DNA of 23,810 bases from Prevotella sp. (GTDB lineage: Bacteria > Bacteroidota > Bacteroidia > Bacteroidales > Bacteroidaceae), in contig JAFRQC010000032.1 in the NCBI GenBank assembly GCA_017428805.1, positions 1-23,810 of the forward strand, written 5' to 3'. The translations under genes and the position numbers were made by a program. Position 1 is the stretch's first letter. Each line of letters begins with the position of its first letter. Below are positions 11,070 to 19,300 of the stretch, piece after piece. The notes under the pieces were generated by a model. The model was given only the letters and a program-made list of their open reading frames with translations. It did not search any database and was not told the origin of the DNA.

Positions 11070-11842
11070 TTAGTCAACTGCTTAACAGGGAAGGTAAAGT
11101 AGGTGTCGGGGAAGGGCTCGTCTTTCAGCGTGAAGTGCCACCACTCGGAGTCAAGGGCCTTGAAGCCGTGACGGAGCATGGCTTGACGGAGAATCATACG
11201 GTTCTTGAATTGCTGTTCGGTGATAGTCCCTTTCTCCGCTCCCCCCGTGTATTCGCCCGTCTCGGGATTGCCGCAGAAGTCGGGATGGCTCTCGTGACCG
11301 AACCAGTCGAAAGTGCCGCCCATGTCAAGTTCTTTCTCGGTGTTCATGTCGAACAGCGTCAGGTCGACGGTCGAGCCGCGCGTGTGGCCGCTCTTCTCGT
11401 AGATGTACTCCTGTTCGAAGAGTACACTCTTGTCGAGGTCGGGATAGAAGTAGGACTTCATCTTTGTGTCGCTGACGTCCTGCGCCCAGCGCACGAAATG
11501 GTCCACACCCTTCTGCGGACGATAGGCATCATAGATTTTCAGACGGTAGCCCTGTGCCATCACATCGTCGCTGACGGCTTTCAGACTGTCAGCGGCCTGC
11601 TTAGTCAAAAGTGCCGTCGGCTCCTCATAGCCGTCTATGCGCTGGCCCACGAAGTTGTATGTGCCGTAGTAGCGGATTTCCAGAATGACGTCGGGCACCA
11701 CGTCGGTGATGGTTACAAACTGGCTGCAGTCGTCGGTCGCACTGACCTCCGTACTCTTCTTCGTGTCCGAAAAACAGGACACCATCGTCGTGCCGCAGAT
11801 TGTCAGGATGGCGGCAAGCATCCATAGTTTTGTCTGTCTCAT
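11066..11842 (-). CDS. D-Ala-D-Ala dipeptidase lipoprotein (VanX/DdpX-like, M15D)
   Basis: The protein has 258 residues from the ATG at 11842. The frame is open for 50 more codons upstream, but only this start exposes the lipoprotein signal LWMLAAILTICGTTMVSC (Cys23). VanX-family residues are all present: the substrate-binding YDAYRPQ (Arg108), zinc ligands His153 and Asp160 in SGHTRGSTVD, and catalytic Glu233 and ligand His236 in SEWWHF. The enzyme cleaves free D-Ala-D-Ala. In VanX it acts in the cytoplasm for vancomycin resistance, but a lipoprotein form points to the periplasm and to recycling or use of the dipeptide. It starts 7 nt after the acyltransferase-like stop and overlaps the decarboxylase start. 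No VanH or VanA neighbour is present, which argues against a resistance cassette. Confidence 0.88.
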   Translation of the reverse strand: MRQTKLWMLAAILTICGTTMVSCFSDTKKSTEVSATDDCSQFVTITDVVPDVILEIRYYGTYNFVGQRIDGYEEPTALLTKQAADSLKAVSDDVMAQGYRLKIYDAYRPQKGVDHFVRWAQDVSDTKMKSYFYPDLDKSVLFEQEYIYEKSGHTRGSTVDLTLFDMNTEKELDMGGTFDWFGHESHPDFCGNPETGEYTGGAEKGTITEQQFKNRMILRQAMLRHGFKALDSEWWHFTLKDEPFPDTYFTFPVKQLTK

Positions 11843-11849
11843 TGTCCTT

Positions 11850-13148
11850 TTATAAACTATTTTTGCTTTTATGCGGAACACTACCCAAGGGGAACGAGTC
11901 GAAATCATGGCATCCCCGGTCTGTGTAGGTGGTGCCGGGGAAGAGTGCGGCGAGTTCCTGATGGATGGTGATGGCCAGACGGTCGTTCTCAAACGCCTGG
12001 ATAATCCTCATGCGGATAGTGCCCTTATACTCACAGGCAACGATCCACAGCGGATAGGAATAGGAACCGGCACTGACACTCACGGTCTTCACCTGCTGTG
12101 CGATGGCATCGTCGAAATCGAGATGTCCAGCGTAGGATATGCCATAGGTATTGATGGCTGAATCAATCTTCCTTCCGTTCTTGACGGCCCAAGACGATAT
12201 CTCTTGCACGGGTAGCGTCGAGGAGAAAACCGGGTCGAAATCGGACAGCTGACGGGCCACCGTTGCGTATAGGTTCGCCAGTCTGGTCTGCACGTTCAAC
12301 TCCGCGCGCAGCCGCCTTGCCCTTTCTCCTACCGGCAGACGGTCGGTCTCAGCGGTATAGGGGAGTGAGAAGGGTATCGCACCATTGCCGCCGGTCTTGA
12401 AGTGGAACACCGGGCGCAGGTCGATGGGGATATAGCCTACAATCTCCTTCTGCCCCACATCGTAGCACAGGCGGATGGCATGCCCCACGATGGCATTCAG
12501 GGCGGGCACCACAGAGCTGCCGTTCTCGCGGGCAAATGCAAGCAGCGGCGCAAGCGGCAGGTCGATGTCGATGATGCGCTGCCGCGTGGTCGTGGTGCTG
12601 AACAGCTCTTCCGGAATATGGAAGATATCGTGCTCCTGAGGGTTGAACTTACCCTCGGGTTCTCCCGGTGCGCCTCCTTCGAGAATGTGCTCGTGGCATG
12701 GGAAAGTGTCCATGCTGTCATCAGCAGGCAGGTTGTCATCATCCACGTGGCAATAGAACTTCAGGACGGTATTGAGGAAGGCGCAGATAGACCGCATATC
12801 GCCAAGCCCGTGGAATATATGGAGCGTGAAGTGCTTCTCGCCGTAGCTGGCATAGAGCATGAGGCCCTCGGTCTCTTTAATGCCAAGGCACCGCGGCCGG
12901 CCATTCTCTCTGACTACCGTGACCTGCTCTACCTCAGAGGTATCCACGAAGAATCGCCGGTCCATGATGACCGGGCGAGCCCTGAAATTACGGTGTACCC
13001 TCAGGGCGCCCAGCACTGCCGCCCGCAGCTCATCAGGGTGCACGCTCTGCGCCAGCTCACACTCCGCCTCTATCACCGTAGCCCGCTTGCCGGAGCGACC
13101 CCAGTAGAATGACTCATCAAAAAAGAACAGTTTCTCTATATCGTTCAT
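11850..13148 (-). CDS. Condensation-domain-like acyltransferase (CoA-dependent acyltransferase fold)
   Basis: The protein has 432 residues and no signal peptide. The motif LHIFHGLGDMRS (109-120) gives the HxxxD pair His113/Asp117 that marks condensation-domain, alcohol acetyltransferase and chloramphenicol-acetyltransferase-like folds. A second-half IPIDLRPVF near residue 250 is also typical of this fold. The N-terminus (LFFFDESFYWG) resembles Bacteroidetes proteins annotated as condensation or alcohol acetyltransferase homologues. No carrier domain or NRPS partner is visible. It would transfer an acyl group onto a small acceptor, identity unknown. It starts 66 nt after the cytidylate-kinase-like gene and ends 7 nt before the dipeptidase. 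The C-terminal tail after about residue 405 looks poorly conserved. Confidence 0.7.
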   Translation of the reverse strand: MNDIEKLFFFDESFYWGRSGKRATVIEAECELAQSVHPDELRAAVLGALRVHRNFRARPVIMDRRFFVDTSEVEQVTVVRENGRPRCLGIKETEGLMLYASYGEKHFTLHIFHGLGDMRSICAFLNTVLKFYCHVDDDNLPADDSMDTFPCHEHILEGGAPGEPEGKFNPQEHDIFHIPEELFSTTTTRQRIIDIDLPLAPLLAFARENGSSVVPALNAIVGHAIRLCYDVGQKEIVGYIPIDLRPVFHFKTGGNGAIPFSLPYTAETDRLPVGERARRLRAELNVQTRLANLYATVARQLSDFDPVFSSTLPVQEISSWAVKNGRKIDSAINTYGISYAGHLDFDDAIAQQVKTVSVSAGSYSYPLWIVACEYKGTIRMRIIQAFENDRLAITIHQELAALFPGTTYTDRGCHDFDSFPLGSVPHKSKNSL

Positions 13149-13213
13149 TTACCTCACTTGCTTTTTCTTGCACTCTTCGATGAAGGCACGCAGCAGGGAG
13201 TTTGTTTAAATTA

Positions 13214-13852
13214 TTACCCGATGTACTGCATGATGATGTCGGCGATTTCCTCCTCGGTCTTGCCGTCGGCGGCGATGACGAGTTGGTAGTTGCGGGTGTC
13301 GTAGCGCGAGGTGCCAGTGTACTTCTTCACGTAGTTCTCGCGCATCTTGTCCACGCGCTCGATGGTTTTGCGGACCTCATCCTCAGTCATGTTCTGCTTG
13401 CGCATAACGCGCTCCACGCGGTAGTCCGCCGAGGCCTGGATAAGGATGCTCAGGTGGTTGGGGTGGTCGCGGAACACGTGGAAGCCACTGCGACCGGCCA
13501 CGACACACGACTTCTCGGCAGCAAGGTCCTGCAGTATCAGCGTCTCGGTCTTGAACATCTCATCGGTAGTCAGCAGGTCGGGGGCGTCACTCTTCTTCGG
13601 CAGGTAGTATTCCATGCTCATGCCTGCATCTATCTTCAGGATGCGCTCCACGTCGGCCCACCAACTGTGCTTACGGCCCTTCAGCCGCTCAATCTCTGCG
13701 GTGGTAAGGTTGTACTTCTCCTGCAGAGCCTTGATGACGGCCTTGTCGTAGAAAGGCACGTCCAACTTCTCTGCCAGCAGGCGACCAACGGTGCGTCCGC
13801 CGCTGCCTAACTCACGATTAATCGTAATGACAAATTGTTCGTTCTTGTTCAT
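13214..13852 (-). CDS. Cytidylate-kinase-like P-loop protein (Cytidylate_kin2 family), copy 2
   Basis: This 212-residue cytoplasmic protein is clearly paralogous to the protein at 2483-3148. The start reads FVITINRELGSGGRTVG with the same GSGGRT loop, LAEKLDVPFYDKAVI follows, and shared blocks are ILQDLAAE.SCVVAGRSGF and SRYDTRNYQLVI. It is first in the minus-strand operon that ends with the ABC transporter. Each of the two operons therefore carries one copy, next to lipoproteins of the M15 class. The substrate is unknown, and the usual CMP kinase role is only a family-level guess. A -7 element lies about 170 nt upstream. Confidence 0.87.
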   Translation of the reverse strand: MNKNEQFVITINRELGSGGRTVGRLLAEKLDVPFYDKAVIKALQEKYNLTTAEIERLKGRKHSWWADVERILKIDAGMSMEYYLPKKSDAPDLLTTDEMFKTETLILQDLAAEKSCVVAGRSGFHVFRDHPNHLSILIQASADYRVERVMRKQNMTEDEVRKTIERVDKMRENYVKKYTGTSRYDTRNYQLVIAADGKTEEEIADIIMQYIG

Positions 13853-14020
13853 ATTCGTTAATGATTTAATGTTACTGATTTCTTGGCCATCTCCACACGT
13901 TTATAACTGTAATTCAGTCTTTATCCACCAGTTTCTTCATCTTGGTGAGCTCTTCATTTTCATTATGTAATATGAATTACGGAATGTCATTTTATCCATT
14001 GCACGTAATAAAAAACGTCG

Positions 14021-14028
14021 CAAAGATA
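14021..14028 (-). promoter_or_regulatory. Bacteroidales -7 element for the 13852-to-7064 operon
   Basis: On the minus strand this reads TATCTTTG, a full TAnnTTTG match identical to the one at 6006-6013. A weak TTCG (14049-14052) sits near the -33 position. It gives a leader of about 160 nt before the ATG at 13852. The leader has no clear riboswitch fold that I can recognise. It does contain a 17-codon ATG ORF (13990-13937). Confidence 0.55.
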
Positions 14029-14180
14029 ATCATTATTTTGCTAAAAAACGAACACTTTATGCTTTTTTATTCAACTTTCGCAAGCTGCTCTTGCTTCGGT
14101 TTAGAGGAAAGAAGGGAGAGGAATAGGGATTTTCCCTTATCTTTTAGGGAAACTTCCTTTTTTGTTTCAGAAAAAAGATT

Positions 14181-14188
14181 TTACTTTG
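14181..14188 (+). promoter_or_regulatory. Probable -7 element of the outer-membrane barrel gene
   Basis: TTACTTTG matches the TAnnTTTG consensus at all but one base. TTTG at 14161-14164 lies 16 nt upstream and may serve as the -33 element. The start codon is 28 nt downstream, so the leader is short. Confidence 0.45.
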
Positions 14189-14215
14189 CACCGTGAACCA
14201 TTAAACATCGGAATT

Positions 14216-14917
14216 ATGAAGAAGTATATTTTGATGGCATTGTTAGGTCTGGTGACCGTAATGCCGGCTTCGGCCCAGAGTTATCGCAACAGTCGTTATT
14301 ATAATCGTAATACGGGGCGTCTCGACTATAGCCAGCGTAACCACAGGGGGTATTCACGTGTTGGCGACTATGGGGCAGTGCCTTTCTATGTGGGATTCCG
14401 TGTTGGACCTACGTTCTCTTCGGTGATTTCCGACAATCACGAGTTTGACGGTGGTTCCACGAAGACCGGTCTTAACGTGGGTATGGCAGCAGGCTTCATT
14501 GTTTCGCCCTATGTGCCCCTGTTCTTGGAGTCGGGCCTCTACTACACCGAGAAGGGCGGCAAGGGTAACCGCGATTTCAAGTATTCGCTGAACTACCTGG
14601 AGATGCCTTTCGTGCTGAAGTATATCCATAATTTCGACAACAGCTTCTCTATCCAGCCATTCTTCGGCGGCTACGTGGCTGCTGGTGTAAGTGGAAAGGT
14701 GAAGAACTATTATGAGCGCGAGTCTTACAATGCCTTTGGCGACGGTCACGATCAGTTCAAGCGTTTCGACGGCGGCCTGCGTATGGGCATAGGTATTCAG
14801 TACGACCTGCTGTATGCCGACCTGACCTACGACCTCGGTTTGTCGAATGTTGGTCACGACGTGTTCGACGAGGCAAAGAATTCCGCGCTGATGCTGAATA
14901 TTGGTATAAACTTTTAA
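14216..14917 (+). CDS. PorT-family outer-membrane beta-barrel protein
   Basis: The protein has 233 residues from the ATG at 14216. An upstream TTG in frame at 14162 is rejected because the signal peptide MKKYILMALLGLVTVMPASAQ starts exactly here. After a Tyr/Arg/Asn-rich linker (22-50), the rest is alternating amphipathic strands: FYVGFRVGPTFSSV, GLNVGMAAGFIVSPYVPLFLESGLYY, YLEMPFVLKYI, and a final strand ending in Phe (LMLNIGINF), as expected for assembly by BAM. It fits the OMP_b-brl_2/PorT-like group of small eight-strand barrels. It is monocistronic, with its own promoter and a strong terminator. The function beyond being a surface barrel is unknown. Confidence 0.85.
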   Translation: MKKYILMALLGLVTVMPASAQSYRNSRYYNRNTGRLDYSQRNHRGYSRVGDYGAVPFYVGFRVGPTFSSVISDNHEFDGGSTKTGLNVGMAAGFIVSPYVPLFLESGLYYTEKGGKGNRDFKYSLNYLEMPFVLKYIHNFDNSFSIQPFFGGYVAAGVSGKVKNYYERESYNAFGDGHDQFKRFDGGLRMGIGIQYDLLYADLTYDLGLSNVGHDVFDEAKNSALMLNIGINF

Positions 14918-14951
14918 GTCTTAGATAGTTAGTTAGTATGCAATGAAGAAA

Positions 14952-14988
14952 GAGGTGGGCTTCCGTGATGGAAGTCCGCCTCGTTTTA
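14952..14988 (+). terminator. Rho-independent terminator, possibly bidirectional
   Basis: A 13-bp stem (14952-14964 with 14970-14982, two G-U pairs) closes a GTGAT loop and is followed by GTTTTA. It lies 35 nt after the barrel gene stop. The minus-strand side is flanked by a TCTTTCTTC stretch, so it may also have ended transcription of the CoA-transferase gene whose remains start at 15008. Confidence 0.85.
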
Positions 14989-15007
14989 TAGAAAATTTGG
15001 GTTTCGA

Positions 15008-15292
15008 TTACTTCACGTATTCGGAGAAGTCCGTCAGGTGCATGTCACCCTTGCGGGCCAGCGTGTCGTGCATGGCGAAGGCGGCGGTGAGGCAATGGCG
15101 TGTATGGCCGCCGGTTCCCAGTTTCAGATAGTCCCAAAGCAGTTGCTTATAGTCGGGGTGAGCACAGTTCTCGATGATGGTCTGGGCACGCTGCATGGGA
15201 CTCTTGCCGCGCAGGTCGGCAACACCCTGTTCAGTGACGATGACGTTCACGTCATGCTCCGACGAATCCTGGTGGGTGACGAACGGCGGGTC
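15008..15292 (-). pseudogene. 3' fragment of an acetyl-CoA hydrolase/succinate CoA-transferase gene
   Basis: About 90 codons remain. The frame reads FVTHQDSSEHDVNVIVTEQ and continues GVADLRGKSPMQRAQTIIENCAHPDYKQLL to a TAA at 15008. This is the conserved C-terminal end of AcetylCoA_hyd_C proteins (acetyl-CoA hydrolase or acetate/succinate CoA-transferase, normally about 500 residues). Homology stops near 15288, where a palindrome begins, and no start codon with family similarity lies beyond it. The remaining frame is undamaged, so the loss of the front looks recent. The full enzyme would exchange CoA between acetate and succinyl-CoA in succinate/propionate metabolism. This remnant should be non-functional. 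Confidence 0.85.
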
Positions 15293-15360
15293 ATGGGGAC
15301 AGGTATTTGACCCTAAGCCTGGGTCATGTACCTGTCCCTATGACCCGGGGGACAGACCCC
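15287..15360. repeat. Nested palindromic repeat (REP/BIME-like)
   Basis: A 19-bp inverted repeat (15287-15305 and 15329-15347, one mismatch) encloses a second inverted repeat TGACCC...GGGTCA. Directly after it GGGGGACAGACCCC forms another short palindrome. The motif GGGACAG recurs in both parts. It sits exactly where the CoA-transferase fragment breaks off. It resembles REP-type sequences mobilised by RAYT transposases, but no such transposase is visible in the window. Confidence 0.7.
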
Positions 15361-15369
15361 TTGTGAGCA

Positions 15370-15470
15370 TTGCTATCACTGCTATCACTAAAATCAGCAA
15401 ATGATTGGTTTGCAACAAGTTGCGGGCTATTTTTTAGTGATAGCACAGGTGATAGCAGTGATAGCAAAAA
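15370..15470. repeat. Iterated GTGATAGC inverted repeat
   Basis: The left arm (15370-15393) has two GCTATCAC units followed by TAAAA. The right arm (15431-15470) has the complement TTTTTAGTGATAGC and then two further GTGATAGC units, one spaced by ACAG. Between the arms lies a small GCAAC-AA-GTTGC hairpin. The arms can pair over about 22 bp, and the right arm has one extra unit. No gene overlaps it. Confidence 0.65.
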
Positions 15471-15561
15471 CGCAATGACTCGTCCTGAATAAGGTTGATG
15501 GTTAAACACCCCCAACAGATCACAGACGCTTTGATTCATTCTATATCCATTGAGATTACGA

Positions 15562-15605
15562 GATTGAAGTGAACCTTTAAGTTGATTGAAGTGAACCTTT
15601 AAGTT
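15562..15605. repeat. Perfect 22-bp tandem duplication of an IS3-type left end
   Basis: Two identical adjacent 22-bp units (15562-15583 and 15584-15605) each contain TGAAGTGAACC. This is the same terminal sequence, inverted, as the IS end at 15754-15778. The end has therefore been duplicated in tandem. Confidence 0.85.
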
Positions 15606-15778
15606 GTGTCCAACTTTTAGGGTTCACATCACCGTCCCTCGTTCACGCGTTCACCTATGTGGTGGTACAACAATAAAAGAAAAAAAATGAAGTTAAAAGG
15701 AATGAGCCCAGTACAATACCGGGATCATTACAGAGAGTTATAAACAGTTAATCTGTCCAAACTTTGGGGTTCACTTCA
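15565..15778 (+). mobile_element. Decayed IS3-family insertion sequence (terminal repeats plus last transposase codons)
   Basis: Codons 15657-15743 give WWYNNKRKK then KLKGMSPVQYRDHY to a TAA. This is the C-terminus of IS3/IS150-group OrfB transposases, which usually end YNNKRIK.KLKGMSPV.YR. Just after it, 15754-15778 is a terminal inverted repeat ending GGTTCACTTCA, and its mirror TGAAGTGAACC occurs twice at 15565 and 15587. A further right-end-like sequence (15607-15631, ending GGTTCACATCA) lies between them. The DDE catalytic domain is missing, so the element is dead. It is an internally deleted copy or a pile-up of nested insertions. Confidence 0.75.
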
Positions 15779-15828
15779 GGAGTCCCCTGTTCACAAGTAT
15801 CTATCCCGCTGATTCCCCTCGTTCATAT

Positions 15829-16341
15829 TTAATCTTGATGTATTACCCAAAAAGTATCATCGTCAATCTTCCTTATTACAAACTTGGCTTTTTCACGAGG
15901 AATAGCGAGGATTTTTGAACGTTTTTTGAACGAGAATATTGAACCTTCTATTTTTTGTCCGTAATTAGGGAAATATTCTTTATAAAGGACAACTTTACTA
16001 AGATCTGTATAATCCCTTGGGTTTTTGTTTTTATTCAATATTAGAATCCTGTCTCCAACATCTCCGTAAAGTCTTCTTATAACAGGACCAACACGTTTCT
16101 CCATATCCTCTATTTTGCAAGCACTGGTGAAATAATAAACAGTATCCCATTTTTCAGGATACAGATCAGCCAAATATATTATTGTATCATTAGCATTGTA
16201 GCAGTCCTCTATTTTTCTATCTATATCTTTATTACAAGATGAAAAAAAAGTGAGAAACGCTATAAATAATGTTGGAATCAGAAACAAAATATTTCTAATT
16301 AAGAGAATTTTGTAATGCTTCATATCTACGTATTTTATCAT
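15829..16341 (-). CDS. Small lipoprotein, candidate immunity protein of the RHS toxin
   Basis: The protein has 170 residues from the ATG at 16341, or 164 from the ATG at 16323. A hydrophobic stretch (ILFLIPTLFIAFLTFF) ends in the lipobox FSSC, so it is probably a lipoprotein. The rest is a charged globular region without a family I recognise. It overlaps the end of the RHS toxin gene by 29-47 nt and shares that gene's AT-rich composition, unlike the rest of the operon. This position and composition are typical of cognate immunity genes of polymorphic toxins. A periplasmic location would mean the toxin is neutralised in the periplasm. The immunity role is inference from position only. Confidence 0.6.
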   Translation of the reverse strand: MIKYVDMKHYKILLIRNILFLIPTLFIAFLTFFSSCNKDIDRKIEDCYNANDTIIYLADLYPEKWDTVYYFTSACKIEDMEKRVGPVIRRLYGDVGDRILILNKNKNPRDYTDLSKVVLYKEYFPNYGQKIEGSIFSFKKRSKILAIPREKAKFVIRKIDDDTFWVIHQD

Positions 16342-19300
16342 TTTCTGGTTTTAGCCGATCTGATGGGTACATTCCATTTTCATCCAACTGATTAAATATT
16401 TTCATAAGTTCATTACCTTTGGAAGAATCTAGTTTTACTCGGACTACCTGATACCCTCCTTTTACTTTTTGGGCTTGATACAATCCTTCATTTATGAAAA
16501 TATTAAGAACTGCTTTTGCCGTTACATTCATTTTTGCTCCCTTAACGCTTTCTCCAATTGTTCTTCCAATGATATTATTGTGTAAATCTGCAGATTTATC
16601 TGCTTCATTTATATTGGTATAAAAGGTTTGATTCATGTCAATATTTGGATTATCTTCATGAGCATCACCTGCTTGTTTCGCAATACTAGTTCCAAATTCG
16701 GAAGTTATTTGCGCTTGCCATAAAGCATGTCTAAAGGCGCCGTTTTCACTACCACGTTCTTCTTGTTCTTTAGGCATCGAACCATACAAAATCATTTCAC
16801 GAGTAGCAAAACGAGTAGCATTTGTACTGATATTTATAACATTATGACCAGTAATTACAGTACCTATTCTACTGGCTACTAATGGATGGCGAATACCAAA
16901 TAACATCTCTTCTGGCAGTCCCATTTCTCTTCCATCCGGATCAATAAACCTTAGAGGATTATTCTCACAATACACATACGGACTGACATTATAGTACTTC
17001 TCCGCCAATGGATCCACGCTCGTCCACATCGGTACACCCGCCACATCATACCATCGGGCACCAAAGTCGTACATGTTCAGGCCGTTCAACCTGTCAAGTT
17101 CCTTGCCCGTGAAACGGTAGGGATGCTGGAAGTCGCCTGTCATCAGGGCAGGGTCCTGCATCGTCATCTCACTGCCGAAGGGATAGTAGCTGATGGTCTC
17201 CCTGACCGTGTTGTCGCTGCTGACTACCATCCTCGTACTGCCGAGGTGGTCGGTGACATAGTAGTTCCAGCCAGTCGGACTGCCGTTGTCGTCCAAATCC
17301 ACATAGCCCCCATCAAACTGCCACATCAGCGGCTTGCCGCCGCGCAGGATCAGGCCGTCAACGTACAGGTCCATGGATGAAATGCGCCTGTTGCCTCCGT
17401 TCCCATTGGGAACGTATGCAACATGCTGGCTTGACAGTTTCCGGCCATCAGGCGTGTAGATATTATAAATACCCTTCCTCTTGGTTCTCGAGATTATCGA
17501 GCTTGGGTGATGGCCGTAGTCGTATGAGATACTTGTGATGCCCCTGTTACCGTCGTATGTCAGGGCGCCGTTACTGTCGTACTGGTACTCACAGTCCGCG
17601 TCGTCGCCGTCATCGAAGTCGAGCGCGCCGTTGTAGTTCAGTGCCTCCGCATCATCCGTCACCTTCATCAGGCGGTTGCCGTCGTAGGTGACGGTCAGGT
17701 CGTCAATGGCGCCGAACGTGCCGTCGTTCTTCATGCCGTTGCGCTGCAGGGAGGTGATGGAGCCGTTGCTGTTGTATGTCACCTGCTCGTCATACCGTCC
17801 CGCTGTTTCATTGCCTGACGAGGAGTACAGGGCATCGGTCAGCCGTCCAAGGGCATCGTATGTGTAGTCGTAGTGGTGCAGTTCACCATTACTTGTATTG
17901 CGCCACTGCATGCTTCCGATGTTACCCGAGAACTGTGCGTTCGCCGCCGTCTCGCGCTGTAGTTGTTCGCTGAAGCCGCACGGAGAGGATATGCCCTTCA
18001 GCCAGCCGTGCAGCTTATCGTAGTCGTATGCCATGTCAGCAGCCGTGCCCGGGCGGTCGTTGGCGGTGACGTTGCCGAATACATCGTAAATGGGATGGCT
18101 GATGACCTGGCTCGTCGTGTTCCTGTTCTTGTCTGTATGGGTCACTGTCGTACTTTCCAACAAACGTGTACCGGGATAATAGGTATTCCTTGTTATGCGT
18201 CTGGCAAGTAGATATTTCGGATATTCTATATGCTTATAGACGCTTTCCATGCAACTCGCCACATCGCCCACGAAGTTATACGACGTATGCACGGCCTTCA
18301 GCCAGCTGTCGCTGTAGGCGCTGAGCTTATAGGCAACACGTCCTCTTTCGTCATAGTGGTACATCTCAAAGCATTTCTTGCCATCACTCGTGGTACTGAG
18401 GCTTGCCGTGAGTTTGCCCTTTGCCACCGCCTGCAAGGGCTGTCTGGAAAAGATGGAGTCGGCCCATACGGAATAAAGGGATGCAAAATCCTGTTTGCAC
18501 GTGTAGTCATCGTAGTAGTTCTTCACCTCAACCGCTCTGGCATTGCTCTCGGTGGCCTCGCCACGGGTGGAGCTGATGGTCTGCAGCGTCAGACGGCCTA
18601 TGGCATCATAGCTGTAGTTGCGGTACAGCGACTGACTTCGCAGGTGGCCGTCCTGCTCCGACTGCAGGCGGTTGGCCTCGTCGTACCAGTATTTCACGGG
18701 GTCACAGCCAGGCAGCTGCTTCTCCGTGCAACGTCCCCGGTCGTCGTAGGTGTACTTGTACCAATATTTCGGCAGCTCCGAAGTGCTGCACTGCTGGCAC
18801 ATCGGAGGAAGCACATAGGCAAGGCGGCCGTAACGGTCATAGACGTAATAGGTGTCGTTGTCCTCGTCTCTGCGCTCCAAGACGGTGTTCCCGTGCATGT
18901 TGGTGTACACCGTAACGCTCCGGCCGTCCTCATCGGTGGTCGTGGTGCTCATCAGCAGGCCGTAAGGATACGTACCGTCATCGCAGAGATTGCCACTGGC
19001 ATCGACGGAGTATTTACGAACCACTCCTGAAGGAACCACACGGCGGACCATCGTGGCAGGACGTTCCTCCCAGGCATCGCCGGGCTTCCAAGTGCTTGAC
19101 AGTTCCTGGAAATCGTCATAATCGTTCGTGGTGTATGCCAGAGAAGTACCGTATGTATTTTGGGTCTTGTCATACACATGGCCAAGATAGCCCAGGCCTG
19201 TGGATGGTACAGGTGCCCAATGACGGGAAGGCTTCAGCTGTTTGTTGTACTCCGTCCTTGTCACGACGGGAGTCTGCGAGGTGTTGCCTCCCACATCCAC

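Noticed and set aside
11066..11842. Vancomycin-resistance cassette
   Set aside because: A VanX-like enzyme is present, but there is no VanH, VanA/B ligase or VanRS pair nearby, and the enzyme is a lipoprotein.
11843..11992. 50-codon N-terminal extension of the VanX-like protein
   Set aside because: It overlaps the acyltransferase gene in another frame and would hide the lipobox signal. The ATG at 11842 is correct.
13149..13205. Open stretch TNSLLRAFIEECKKKQVR to a stop between two operon genes
   Set aside because: It could be the end of a lost gene, but it is only 18 codons with no start and no family match, so I do not annotate it.
13942..14196. 84-codon plus-strand ORF upstream of the barrel gene
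   Set aside because: It lies across the divergent promoter region, has no signal or domain, and its translation looks random.
15287..15605. CRISPR array
   Set aside because: There are several repeats, but they are palindromes and adjacent tandem units of different kinds with no regular spacers and no cas genes.
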